58,870 nucleotides of DNA from a virus: the IMG/VR virus record IMGVR_UViG_3300047564_002916, positions 1 through 58,870 of that record; one strand, written 5' to 3'. Below, piece by piece: positions 26,574-34,319 of this stretch. Made by a program: the position numbers and the translations under genes. The notes under the pieces are model-generated. The model saw only the letters and a list, made by a program, of their open reading frames with translations. It made no database searches and was not told the DNA's origin. Position 1 is the stretch's first letter. Each line of letters begins with the position of its first letter.

Positions 26574-29500
26574 CTATGCTGTTAATCTTTGAAGTAGCAA
26601 ATCCTTCATCAATTCTGAAGAGGTTTTACCTGGAGAATTAAACATCATTGGCGGTTGGCTAGCTGGCATAGTTGGCATTTGTGGTTGTTGATTATTAATA
26701 ATCATCATGTCATTTGTTGACTGTTCTTCTTGTGAAGATAATTGTTCTATTTGAGCAATTGTATTTTGTTGAGATTGGGAAGCTGGAGAAATAAAATTAT
26801 TATAAGTTGGCGAATTTAAATTTGTTACTGACGCCATTAAATTGTTAGGTGCTGCCGAGAACTGAGAAGTAGATGACACCGCCTGAGCTGGTGGGGTAGC
26901 AGTGGCAGAGGGAGTGGGCTGTGGTTGCTGAGGTTTAGCTATTGTTGATGGTATTTTTCCTCCTTTAGGTAATGCTATATCAGTTCTACCATGAATCAAT
27001 TTTAATATCTCCACACCATCTTTGACCATGGACATACCAGCACCTGCCCCACCACCAGAAAAATATCTAGTTTCTGCTCCTTCAATGACGGGAGCAAGCA
27101 TAGAAGTATTTTCTACAGAACTTCCAAATCTATCTCCCGACTTTACTGGAGTATAAAAATCAATAGCATTTCTTCCAGTGCCTCCATTTCTAGCACGATG
27201 GGCAGCTTCAGCATCTGTAATCCACTTATTTTGTTCGTCCTTGGTTCCGTTCACAGGGAAAATTCTGCCACCAACGCCAGCATTGCTAAGTTCCATTTTC
27301 CTACCAACTCTATCATAAGCTACAGCCATTTGTAATATTAATTTTCTCTTGTCTTCCATGCTAACGTTAGGTCCAAAAGAAAGGTCTTGGTGGAAGTCAG
27401 CACTTCCTCCAATAACTCCGCTTGGTCCTGTTTTTAAACCAGTGTCAAAGGCACCATCGCCAATAAGATTGAGGTCCATTCCGCCTCCTCCTCCGCCTCC
27501 TCCACCTCCACCAGGACCACCAGTGTTGAGATTTTTCAATAAATTTTCTAACTTTCCTTCTGGGTCGATCATACTCAGAAGTCTTTCGGCAAATAAATCC
27601 TCATTTTGGGTGTCAAGTAATTCTTTTTCTTTTCCAGTAAATTCTTCTTCAGCAGATCCTGTTCTTTTTTCTTTAACTTTCTTCAATTCTTTATCAAGTT
27701 GTGGCAAAGACCCCCCAACATTAGTTTGAGTAACAGTTGATGGAATATCATACTCTTTAGCCATCTGCCCAGCAATACCTTTAAATGTTGGAGCAATTGG
27801 TGCCGCTACAGCGCCAGCAGAATTAATGTATTGTGATGTGGCAGCTAACATAACACCACCAAGAGTGCTCATTGGAGACATATCCAACGGAGCATCTTTT
27901 TTAACAACAGCTTCAGTGCCGTGTAGTATTGCCGTGCCTGGTTTAGTTAATCCTGTGCCAGTTTCATGTGCTCCAGTAACTTTATCAGCTACAGCACCAC
28001 CAGCCATTCCGCCACCAATTGATCCCACAAGGCCGCCTAGGACGGCTCCAATAGCGGCACCAGGGGCAGCGCCAACACCGCCAAACCATACCCCTATAGC
28101 CGCTCCTAGAGCAGCTCCAGCCTTTGCTCCGACAGCACCACCAGCAGCAGCACCAGCTAATCCTCCGCCAACTCCAGATAATGCTTGAACTTCGCTTTGC
28201 CCAGATTGTTTTCTATCAGCATATTCCAATCCAGCAAAAACATATCTAGCAGGACCAGCCATCCTGCCAACATTACCCATGCCACGAACTTTACTTAGAG
28301 CACCAACAGCTCGTTTTCCTTGGGTAGGAAGAATAGAAGTTATTTTATTTGCTACCTTTGCTTGTGCTTTACCAGGAAGACGCTGTAATTTTCTTACTTT
28401 TTGCCTAGCATTTCTTACAGACTTAGGCAGTTTACGGTATAATTTTCTAGTTAATCTAGACTTTAAATATTTTACAAGTTTATTTTCTCTTTTCTTTTTT
28501 TGTGGTCCTTTAGTTAAATCTTGATAATCAGAAATTCCAGCAGCATCTCGCTGTGCTTCGAGTTTATTTTCAGACGATTTAGATTCTAGTACTTCGCTTT
28601 GTTGTTGTGATATATTTGCCTGTGCTTCAAACTGTTGTAATATTAAACCAAATTTATCTTCAAGTATATTTGTTTGAGATGAAATTAATTCTCCTATTGC
28701 TAATTGAGTTTCGATAGAAGCTTTAATTAATTCATTTTGATTTTCTAAGTTTTTATTTACAGTATCTAATGTTGCTTGAATTCTACCGAAGTTAACAACA
28801 ATAGCATCAAATATTTTTTTGTTGCTTGTGTATGTGGATTCTTTTTTTGGCTTGTTTATTTTATCAAGTAGTTGCTCAAGTAGTTCTGGATCTACTTCAT
28901 CCTGTAATAGTTCATCGGGTATATCATCTTCAGATCCAAAATCCTCATCGTCTTCGTCTTCTCCAGCAGCATCTACAATCTCTTCTTCAATATTTTCTAT
29001 TACCTGTTCATCATCTTGATCTTCTTTCTCGTCTTCTCTAACTTCATTAAGTAAATCATCTAAATTACTACCATAAAGATCATCATAATCTTCGTCATCC
29101 ATCTCCTCTTCATCTTCTTCTTCATCCTCATCTGGATCTTGATAGTATCCATCATAGACTGGAGGAACAATTACTTCAGTTTCATCTGGTTTTAATTTTA
29201 CTAACTGAAGAATAAGTTCAAGAATTTTAGCACGATATTCCTTAACCTCTTCATAATCATCACGAACATTTAAACCAGTAGCTAAGAATAACCACTGCCT
29301 AACAGCTACTTTATCTTGACTATCTTTATTATCGCCACCTAACTTACCAGCAAAATAAATTGCTCTATCAATATCTGATTTAAATTCTAAATCATAAAGT
29401 CCATTCTGTCCCCACATGTAGCGGGTCTTGATGTGTTGTAGTTCTGAAAATAGTTCTGGATGGTTTACCTTTCTAGTAACCTTAGCTTTGAACTCTTCAA

Positions 29501-30248
29501 TCCTTCTTTTATCTTCTGCTATGATGGCATCAATAGCATCCATAATCTCATCTGACTTTTTCTCAAGAGCAGTATCAAGATTATCTACTATTTCATCAGC
29601 AAATTCTTTGCCATCATCTACAAATTTATCTCCTGGATTGTATACCTGTGTCTGTCCATATTCAGGTAAATATGTATCTACTAACCAATTAATATAGTTC
29701 TCTAAGTTATCACCAGATTCATTTTCTAATCCAGGATAATATCCAGATTGTTTAATATTTTGTATCAGCTTATCGGCATCACGTTCAGGTAAATTTACAA
29801 AAGAAGAAAGCTTTCCAAACAACTCATCCTTTATACCAGTAAGCCTTGCCTTTAATTTACGCCAGATTTTTTCGCTAACTTGATTGATAGGATACCAACG
29901 TATTGGTAAACCAGAAGGAACTTTTGGTTTGGTATCTTCTACTCTCGTATCAACAAAGTCTGCTGTTCCAGCAGAAGATATACCATAAAATTCTTTTAAC
30001 TGACTAGTAATAGCACGAATAGCATCGTTCTCCTTACCAGTCATTAAATCGCTATCAATACCATCATAGTATTCTGGAAGCAATGATGGCACTAACCATT
30101 CATCACTACTAGCAATTAATTTCTTTGCCTGTTCTATTCCTTCTGAAGTATGTGGAAATACACGATAAGCAATAAGAGTTCCGACAGCAATTTCAGTATT
30201 GTCCCTGCCGTTTTTTCTAATAGGTTTTATTGCTTTTGATGGTATCAT
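26574..30248 (-). CDS. Tape-measure-like tail protein (1224 aa)
   Basis: Residues about 369-443 are strongly acidic (runs of E and D). Residues about 530-620 are helical and Gln-rich, and 620-690 very basic. Residues 689-754 are a Gly/Ala-rich hydrophobic stretch suited to membrane insertion. H-G-T-E-A-V-V occurs near 774 and a run of glycines near 916. A later segment with D-F-H-Q-D-L and G-R-N-A-I-D-F-Y may be a peptidase-like domain. The arrangement (large, hydrophobic, just after the gp26/-1-frame chaperone region) is that of a tail tape measure. The ATG overlaps the TGA of the -1 frame (ATGA), which suggests coupling. Confidence 0.65.
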   Translation of the reverse strand: MIPSKAIKPIRKNGRDNTEIAVGTLIAYRVFPHTSEGIEQAKKLIASSDEWLVPSLLPEYYDGIDSDLMTGKENDAIRAITSQLKEFYGISSAGTADFVDTRVEDTKPKVPSGLPIRWYPINQVSEKIWRKLKARLTGIKDELFGKLSSFVNLPERDADKLIQNIKQSGYYPGLENESGDNLENYINWLVDTYLPEYGQTQVYNPGDKFVDDGKEFADEIVDNLDTALEKKSDEIMDAIDAIIAEDKRRIEEFKAKVTRKVNHPELFSELQHIKTRYMWGQNGLYDLEFKSDIDRAIYFAGKLGGDNKDSQDKVAVRQWLFLATGLNVRDDYEEVKEYRAKILELILQLVKLKPDETEVIVPPVYDGYYQDPDEDEEEDEEEMDDEDYDDLYGSNLDDLLNEVREDEKEDQDDEQVIENIEEEIVDAAGEDEDDEDFGSEDDIPDELLQDEVDPELLEQLLDKINKPKKESTYTSNKKIFDAIVVNFGRIQATLDTVNKNLENQNELIKASIETQLAIGELISSQTNILEDKFGLILQQFEAQANISQQQSEVLESKSSENKLEAQRDAAGISDYQDLTKGPQKKKRENKLVKYLKSRLTRKLYRKLPKSVRNARQKVRKLQRLPGKAQAKVANKITSILPTQGKRAVGALSKVRGMGNVGRMAGPARYVFAGLEYADRKQSGQSEVQALSGVGGGLAGAAAGGAVGAKAGAALGAAIGVWFGGVGAAPGAAIGAVLGGLVGSIGGGMAGGAVADKVTGAHETGTGLTKPGTAILHGTEAVVKKDAPLDMSPMSTLGGVMLAATSQYINSAGAVAAPIAPTFKGIAGQMAKEYDIPSTVTQTNVGGSLPQLDKELKKVKEKRTGSAEEEFTGKEKELLDTQNEDLFAERLLSMIDPEGKLENLLKNLNTGGPGGGGGGGGGGGMDLNLIGDGAFDTGLKTGPSGVIGGSADFHQDLSFGPNVSMEDKRKLILQMAVAYDRVGRKMELSNAGVGGRIFPVNGTKDEQNKWITDAEAAHRARNGGTGRNAIDFYTPVKSGDRFGSSVENTSMLAPVIEGAETRYFSGGGAGAGMSMVKDGVEILKLIHGRTDIALPKGGKIPSTIAKPQQPQPTPSATATPPAQAVSSTSQFSAAPNNLMASVTNLNSPTYNNFISPASQSQQNTIAQIEQLSSQEEQSTNDMMIINNQQPQMPTMPASQPPMMFNSPGKTSSELMKDLLLQRLTA

Positions 30249-30430
30249 TGATTAGCTGCTGCTCTCTTTGCTTCTTCTTCCTTAAGGTGTTGAATTAACA
30301 AGGATACATACACTTCTCTTTCCCAAGGAATTAAATTTTCTACTTCCGTCAAAGAATATTTATGATACTGTAACAAAGCAAAATTAGTTCTGAAGTACCC
30401 TTCCAAACTATTTTGGAAGAGTGCTATACG
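30245..30430 (-). CDS. -1-frame extension of gp26 (61 codons), gp51-like position
   Basis: An open frame overlaps the end of gp26 and has no ATG, GTG or TTG before its conserved part. It encodes RIALFQNSLEGYFRTNFALL followed by a helical, charged tail with P-W-E-R-E-V-Y. It is in the -1 frame relative to gp26 and is entered exactly at the slippery T TTT TTC. A -1 shift would make a 297-aa gp26 fusion (236 + 61). It ends in a TGA overlapping the tape-measure ATG. In T4, genes 26 and 51 are adjacent here, and in lambda-like phages the chaperone pair G/GT before the tape measure is made by -1 frameshifting. An internal TTG start at the tenth codon is a weaker alternative. Confidence 0.7.
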   Translation of the reverse strand, partial: RIALFQNSLEGYFRTNFALLQYHKYSLTEVENLIPWEREVYVSLLIQHLKEEEAKRAAANQ

Positions 30431-30450
30431 AAAAAATTCTGTAACCCTTC
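30398..30450 (-). promoter_or_regulatory. Candidate programmed -1 frameshift signal in gp26
   Basis: In mRNA order: a Shine-Dalgarno-like GAAGGG (30445-30450), 8 nt, the slippery heptamer T TTT TTC in the gp26 frame (30430-30436), an 8-nt spacer with the gp26 TAG stop, then a 10-bp hairpin (CTCTTCCAAA pairing with TTTGGAAGGG, loop ATAG, 30398-30421). All standard elements are present at normal spacing. Confidence 0.75.
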
Positions 30451-31137
30451 TATAGTATATTCAGATTCTACTCCAGTATTAGGATTGATTACTTTAAACT
30501 TATGAATAAGACGAGGCATTGATTCATAGAAAGTTTGAATTGCTTCAAATTGTTTTGCTGTAAGACTTTCCACAAATTCTTTCATTTCTTTTTTAGAAGT
30601 TGTAGAAGAGTCCCATACTTCTTCCGTGTTAAAAATTTGATCAATTGAATCAGCAATAAAATCAAATATTTCTTCTGTTTTAATATTTTTATTAAGAAAT
30701 TCTGATTCAATAAATCTATCCATACCAGGATATTTCATGACAATACCAGTAGTATCATCAAGCATAATTTTACTTGTATGACCTTCTGGTTTAAAAACAT
30801 TTACATCATTGATATTAATAGACACTTCCATCTGTGTTGTGTTGTCATCTTGACAAGTAACATTCATAATAATCTCTTCACTTACCGAGGCAGCTCTAAT
30901 TTTTAAAAAGATATACTCAAGATCAAAGCTTGGGAGATCATCTACCTTAATTCTTGATTGAACACAATTTTTAATCAGATCTTTGACAGCATTTTTGATG
31001 TCCTTTTCTTCTTCCGATTCCAAAGCTAACAGTAAAACCTTTTCTTCTTTCACTACAAAAGGTCTATACTTAATTGTCTTACCAGTAGAAGGTAGTTCTA
31101 GTTCGTATGTAGGAATTCCAATCTTTGGTAATGCCAT
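30424..31137 (-). CDS. 26: gp26-like baseplate hub/tail assembly protein (237 aa)
   Basis: The N-terminus (L-P-x-P-T-Y-E-L-x-L-P-S-T-G-K-x-I-x-Y-R-P-F-V-V-K-E-E-K-V-L-L-L-A) and a middle C-Q-D-D-N-T-T pattern match the T4 gp26 family of baseplate hub subunits. It lies immediately upstream of the tape-measure region, where long-tailed phages carry tail assembly chaperones. The last codons contain a slippery sequence that would let some ribosomes shift into the -1 frame and make a 297-aa form. A GATAAATA late-like motif (31164-31171) lies about 27 nt upstream. Confidence 0.75.
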   Translation of the reverse strand: MALPKIGIPTYELELPSTGKTIKYRPFVVKEEKVLLLALESEEEKDIKNAVKDLIKNCVQSRIKVDDLPSFDLEYIFLKIRAASVSEEIIMNVTCQDDNTTQMEVSININDVNVFKPEGHTSKIMLDDTTGIVMKYPGMDRFIESEFLNKNIKTEEIFDFIADSIDQIFNTEEVWDSSTTSKKEMKEFVESLTAKQFEAIQTFYESMPRLIHKFKVINPNTGVESEYTIEGLQNFFV

Positions 31138-31163
31138 AAAACTTTATTTCAATTCGGTATCAT

Positions 31164-31171
31164 TATTTATC
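31164..31171 (-). promoter_or_regulatory. Late-promoter-like GATAAATA
   Basis: The motif overlaps the 3' end of the tail-tube-like gene and reads into gp26. Confidence 0.5.
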
Positions 31172-31874
31172 CGTTGTATTTACGGATATCTACATTCCAA
31201 TATGTGTGACGAGTATAATAAAAATTAGCACTCACCTTTGTAATTTGAGATGATCCATATGATAATGGAACAGCATCAATAGAATAAGGATATACATTTT
31301 CTAATACACATACTAAAGATACTCTTCCGTTGGGAGCGTTCTGACCTCTTTCTGCTTTAGATATTCTCAATGTAGCTTGATATTCTTCTGGGTATTGTAA
31401 TCTATTAATTCGATTGTCTGCTCTTTTTATAGCAAAACTTTTAACATCCTTCAATAAAGATGATGTTGCTTTTTCTTCAAACATAGTATCACCAAATATA
31501 AATCCATGCCAAGCATTTAGAAATTTAAATGGAATCATATTGGCATCACACATCCACGATAAAGAAAAGTCACTAACCATTCTTGTGTGAGCATAATTGA
31601 TAGTTCCTTCACCTAAATATCTGCCATTGATTTGACCAGTAGCAGCAGAAATATTTGGAAGTTGTGCCTCATCACAAAACATATTAATTAAGGCACCTGG
31701 CTGTCCAGTAGTGGTATTTTCTGGAAGTTTTATTCCTAGTCTACCAATAGTATTAACTAGGCTGCTCAGCTTACCATTGGTAAAATCAAATTCAACATCA
31801 TAACCATTGGACATCGCCATACCGCCATTGGCGGCAATAGCAGCTACGAAGTTGTCTATTGATTTGGTTGCCAC
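31167..31874 (-). CDS. Tail-tube-fold protein, gp54/gp19-like (235 aa)
   Basis: The protein has Y-D-V-E-F-D-F near the N-terminus, C-D-E-A-Q-L-P-N-I-S-A-A-T-G-Q-I-N-G-R-Y and Y-A-H-T-R-M-V-S-D-F-S-L-S-W-M in the middle, and a C-terminal beta region. These resemble the T4 tail tube family (gp19 and the tube initiator gp54). The gene is next to gp48 and gp26, which points to a tube initiator in the baseplate. The start is GTG at 31874. A TATAAATA late promoter at 31895 serves it. The precise choice between gp54 and another tube-like subunit is uncertain. Confidence 0.6.
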   Translation of the reverse strand: MATKSIDNFVAAIAANGGMAMSNGYDVEFDFTNGKLSSLVNTIGRLGIKLPENTTTGQPGALINMFCDEAQLPNISAATGQINGRYLGEGTINYAHTRMVSDFSLSWMCDANMIPFKFLNAWHGFIFGDTMFEEKATSSLLKDVKSFAIKRADNRINRLQYPEEYQATLRISKAERGQNAPNGRVSLVCVLENVYPYSIDAVPLSYGSSQITKVSANFYYTRHTYWNVDIRKYNG

Positions 31875-31882
31875 TCTAAATA
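31875..31882 (+). promoter_or_regulatory. Late-promoter-like TCTAAATA (plus strand)
   Basis: The motif begins one base after the opposing GTG start and reads toward gp4, whose GGAGG ribosome-binding site is at 31888-31892. Confidence 0.5.
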
Positions 31883-31894
31883 CAGTCGGAGGTT

Positions 31895-31902
31895 TATTTA
31901 TA
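31895..31902 (-). promoter_or_regulatory. T4-type late promoter TATAAATA (minus strand)
   Basis: A perfect octamer reads toward the tail-tube-like gene. It lies only 4 bp from the plus-strand gp4 start, so the two divergent late transcription units overlap. Confidence 0.65.
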
Positions 31903-31905
31903 TTT

Positions 31906-32343
31906 ATGGCGTACTCTGGTATCTACAAACCTATCAACCCAAAAAAGTACAGGGGCAATCCCACTAGAATTATCTATCGTTCTATGTGGGAGAGAAAGTT
32001 TATGGTATTTTGTGATAACAACGATAGCATTGTAGAGTGGGGTAGTGAAGAAGTTATCATCCCATACCGTTGTCCTACCGATGGCAGAGTACATAGATAC
32101 TATCCTGATTTTTATGTAAAGATTAAAACTAAACAAGGAGTTATCAACAAGTATCTGATTGAAGTTAAGCCAAAGAAGCAAGTCTTAGGTCCACCAGAAA
32201 AACCAAAAAAGAAAACAGCTGCTTGGAAAAGAGAGGTTCTTACATACATGAAGAACCGTGCCAAGTGGTCTGCTGCTGAAGACTTTTGTGAAGATAGGCA
32301 GATGAAATTTTTAATCCTCACCGAAGATCATCTAGGAGTATAA
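31906..32343 (+). CDS. 4: gp4 head completion protein (145 aa)
   Basis: The start of the protein (MAYSGIYKPINPKKYRGNP) and the blocks I-I-Y-R-S-M-W-E-R-K-F-M-V-F-C-D, V-E-W-G-S-E-E-V-I-I-P-Y and H-R-Y-Y-P-D-F-Y-V-K are the conserved signature of T4 gp4 (head completion, also called gp50/65 region protein). The E...P-D-F...E-V-K pattern is like PD-(D/E)XK nucleases, as noted for this family. The ATG at 31906 has a GGAGG site. An in-frame upstream extension to 31807 would run through the opposing gene and is rejected. It heads the plus-strand gp4-gp48-gp53 block. Confidence 0.85.
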   Translation: MAYSGIYKPINPKKYRGNPTRIIYRSMWERKFMVFCDNNDSIVEWGSEEVIIPYRCPTDGRVHRYYPDFYVKIKTKQGVINKYLIEVKPKKQVLGPPEKPKKKTAAWKREVLTYMKNRAKWSAAEDFCEDRQMKFLILTEDHLGV

Positions 32344-32344
32344 C

Positions 32345-33208
32345 ATGGCAGCCAAGAATAATTTAAAACCAAAACCATACGCCAAAAATAATATTGATCG
32401 ATGGATATATCTTACTGGTCATGAATTAAATTCATTAGATGATTATACTAGAGATCAAATTCGTGCCCTCGCTTCTAAGTATGGAGTAAAACGTTACTCT
32501 TCATACAAAGATATGACAGAGTTAGCAAAGATTGTAAGTGAAACTGAAGGATTTAAACAAGCAGGAAAGAAAGAAGGTTATAAAACTATCTACGAAAAGA
32601 TCAAAGAAAAATCACAGGGAGAATCACAAAGTTTAATATGGTATAGATCTAATCTTAAAACATTAAGTGCTAATATTCAAGCAGAACCTTCTCGAATGAA
32701 TGAGCAAGAAAAGTTTGATTCAATTAGTGCTTTAGTCAATCAAGATCAAAATGTAAATCGTCGTAGAGTATTTCCTGGACACTTGTGCTTTTTTGAATAC
32801 AAAGCTGAGACAGAATCCCTTCCGTATTACGACAAATATCCTCTTGTATACATTCTTAAAGTTGAAGGTTCGGCATTTTATGGTGCTAGCTTACATTACT
32901 TAATACCAAAGAAAAGATTAATTGTTGTCAATAAATTACAAGATGGTAAAATAGATATCCCCCGTGTAATTATTCATAAATATCTTTATAAAAGGTGTAA
33001 AAGTTTATTCTTGGATTTAGCCAAACAAGAATGGGTTACTGCTTCTGCTCTTCCTGTAGAAGATTTTGTGTTAATGAAAGGTGGTGGCAAGATTGAATAT
33101 CCTAAAGAATATGTTTGGGAAGAAATTGATCAGCACTGGAATGATAGAATCAAAGGCACAAGGATCATTAAAGGTACTAACAGGAACGACATAGAGAGGG
33201 TCAAATAA
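32345..33208 (+). CDS. Conserved T4-like structural protein, unassigned (287 aa)
   Basis: The N-terminal half is helical and basic with a SAP-like look (L-D-D-Y-T-R-D-Q-I-R-A-L-A-S-K-Y-G-V). The C-terminal half has F-P-G-H-L-C-F-F-E-Y-K-A...L-P-Y-Y-D-K-Y-P-L-V-Y, then G-A-S-L-H-Y-L-I-P. That L-P-Y-Y-D-x-x-P-L-V motif recurs in T4-like phage proteins but I cannot tie it to a function. The gene follows gp4 by 1 nt and abuts gp48, so it is probably a late virion or assembly protein. Confidence 0.65.
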   Translation: MAAKNNLKPKPYAKNNIDRWIYLTGHELNSLDDYTRDQIRALASKYGVKRYSSYKDMTELAKIVSETEGFKQAGKKEGYKTIYEKIKEKSQGESQSLIWYRSNLKTLSANIQAEPSRMNEQEKFDSISALVNQDQNVNRRRVFPGHLCFFEYKAETESLPYYDKYPLVYILKVEGSAFYGASLHYLIPKKRLIVVNKLQDGKIDIPRVIIHKYLYKRCKSLFLDLAKQEWVTASALPVEDFVLMKGGGKIEYPKEYVWEEIDQHWNDRIKGTRIIKGTNRNDIERVK

Positions 33209-34318
33209 ATGAGCACAGCGTCTAGACAAAAAGCTAACATAGAAAATGCTAAAAAAAAGCAAGCAGCTGCTCCAGCAACTAACAGTGATGTAAAGCCAGG
33301 ATCTACTACTACTGGGCGAGCTGGTGCGGCAGAAAAAACTCAAGAAGAAGATGCCCCGATCAATTTAGTTATATACACCCCCAAAGCCACAGCAGGAAGC
33401 ACGACAACAGGAGTTCTTAGATACCCAGCAGATCCAGAAATTACCGAAGACAGCGACTATGTAGTATTCAGCTTTTTTAAATATGCTCCTCCATTTGGTG
33501 GTGGCGAAAATACACCAAACTCGGCAGCAGCAAATTCGACAACCAATACCCAACAAGCGAAATGGGGATACACAAATTACCAAAATTCAAACGATAGATC
33601 ATATAACAACGAATCATACGCTCCAATAATTCTTTACATGCCAGAAGATATTCAATCTCAATTTGGAGCTGGTTGGAATGGAGCTGGATTTGGAGCTACA
33701 GCTGCTGGCATGATGGGGCTAGCTGGTATGGTAAACAATCAAAGAGATTTCACAGCAATGCTTCAAGGTCTTGGTGGAGCATTTCCTGGGGCAGTAAAAG
33801 CAGCTACATTTAATGCCTTGACTCAGGGAATAAATGCTGTAGCTGGAGCAAATATTTCATTGAATCAAGCACTAGGAACAATATCTGGTACAATTCTAAA
33901 CCCTAATGTAGAGTTAGCATACGAAGCCCCAAAGCTAAGAACATTTAATTTAAGATTTAAATTAGTTCCTCGAAGTAAAAAAGAGGCAGAACAAATAAAA
34001 AAAATATGTAATAGATTTAAAAAAGCTATGCTGCCCAGTTTTGGTGGACAAGCTATTTTTGGACAAGCAGAAGCATCTAACATGCTAACAATACCAGATC
34101 TATGCCAAGTTTCTTTTATGAAAGGTGGTAGCTTACATGAGTATCTACCCAAATATAAATTATGTGGTATTACTGATGTAAATATTAACTATACTGCTGC
34201 TGGAGCTTATGCTACGTTACCAGATGGATCTCCTGTAGCAACTGAACTTTCATTATCATTCCTAGAATCTAAACTTGTATTCTCGGACGAAGTAAACGAA
34301 GACGGATCAGGTATCTAA
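33209..34318 (+). CDS. 48: gp48 baseplate tail-tube cap (369 aa)
   Basis: The C-terminal half fits T4 gp48: I-I-L-Y-M-P-E-D-I, then N-P-N-V-E-L-A-Y-E-A-P-K-L-R-T-F-N-L-R-F-K-L-V-P-R-S-K-K-E-A-E-Q, and Y-L-P-K-Y-K-L-C-G-I-T-D-V-N-I-N-Y-T followed by D-G-S-P-V-A-T-E-L-S-L-S-F. The N-terminal 60 residues are Ala/Thr/Lys-rich linker. gp48 caps the baseplate side of the tail tube. The start abuts the preceding stop (TAA-ATG). Confidence 0.8.
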   Translation: MSTASRQKANIENAKKKQAAAPATNSDVKPGSTTTGRAGAAEKTQEEDAPINLVIYTPKATAGSTTTGVLRYPADPEITEDSDYVVFSFFKYAPPFGGGENTPNSAAANSTTNTQQAKWGYTNYQNSNDRSYNNESYAPIILYMPEDIQSQFGAGWNGAGFGATAAGMMGLAGMVNNQRDFTAMLQGLGGAFPGAVKAATFNALTQGINAVAGANISLNQALGTISGTILNPNVELAYEAPKLRTFNLRFKLVPRSKKEAEQIKKICNRFKKAMLPSFGGQAIFGQAEASNMLTIPDLCQVSFMKGGSLHEYLPKYKLCGITDVNINYTAAGAYATLPDGSPVATELSLSFLESKLVFSDEVNEDGSGI

Positions 34319-34319
34319 A

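Noticed and set aside
27349-28188. Proline-rich plus-strand ORFs
   Set aside because: They are reverse readings of Gly/Ala-rich parts of the 1224-aa tail protein.
31807-31905. Longer N-terminus for gp4
   Set aside because: It would run through the start and coding region of the opposite-strand gene. The ATG at 31906 has a GGAGG site and the conserved gp4 start.
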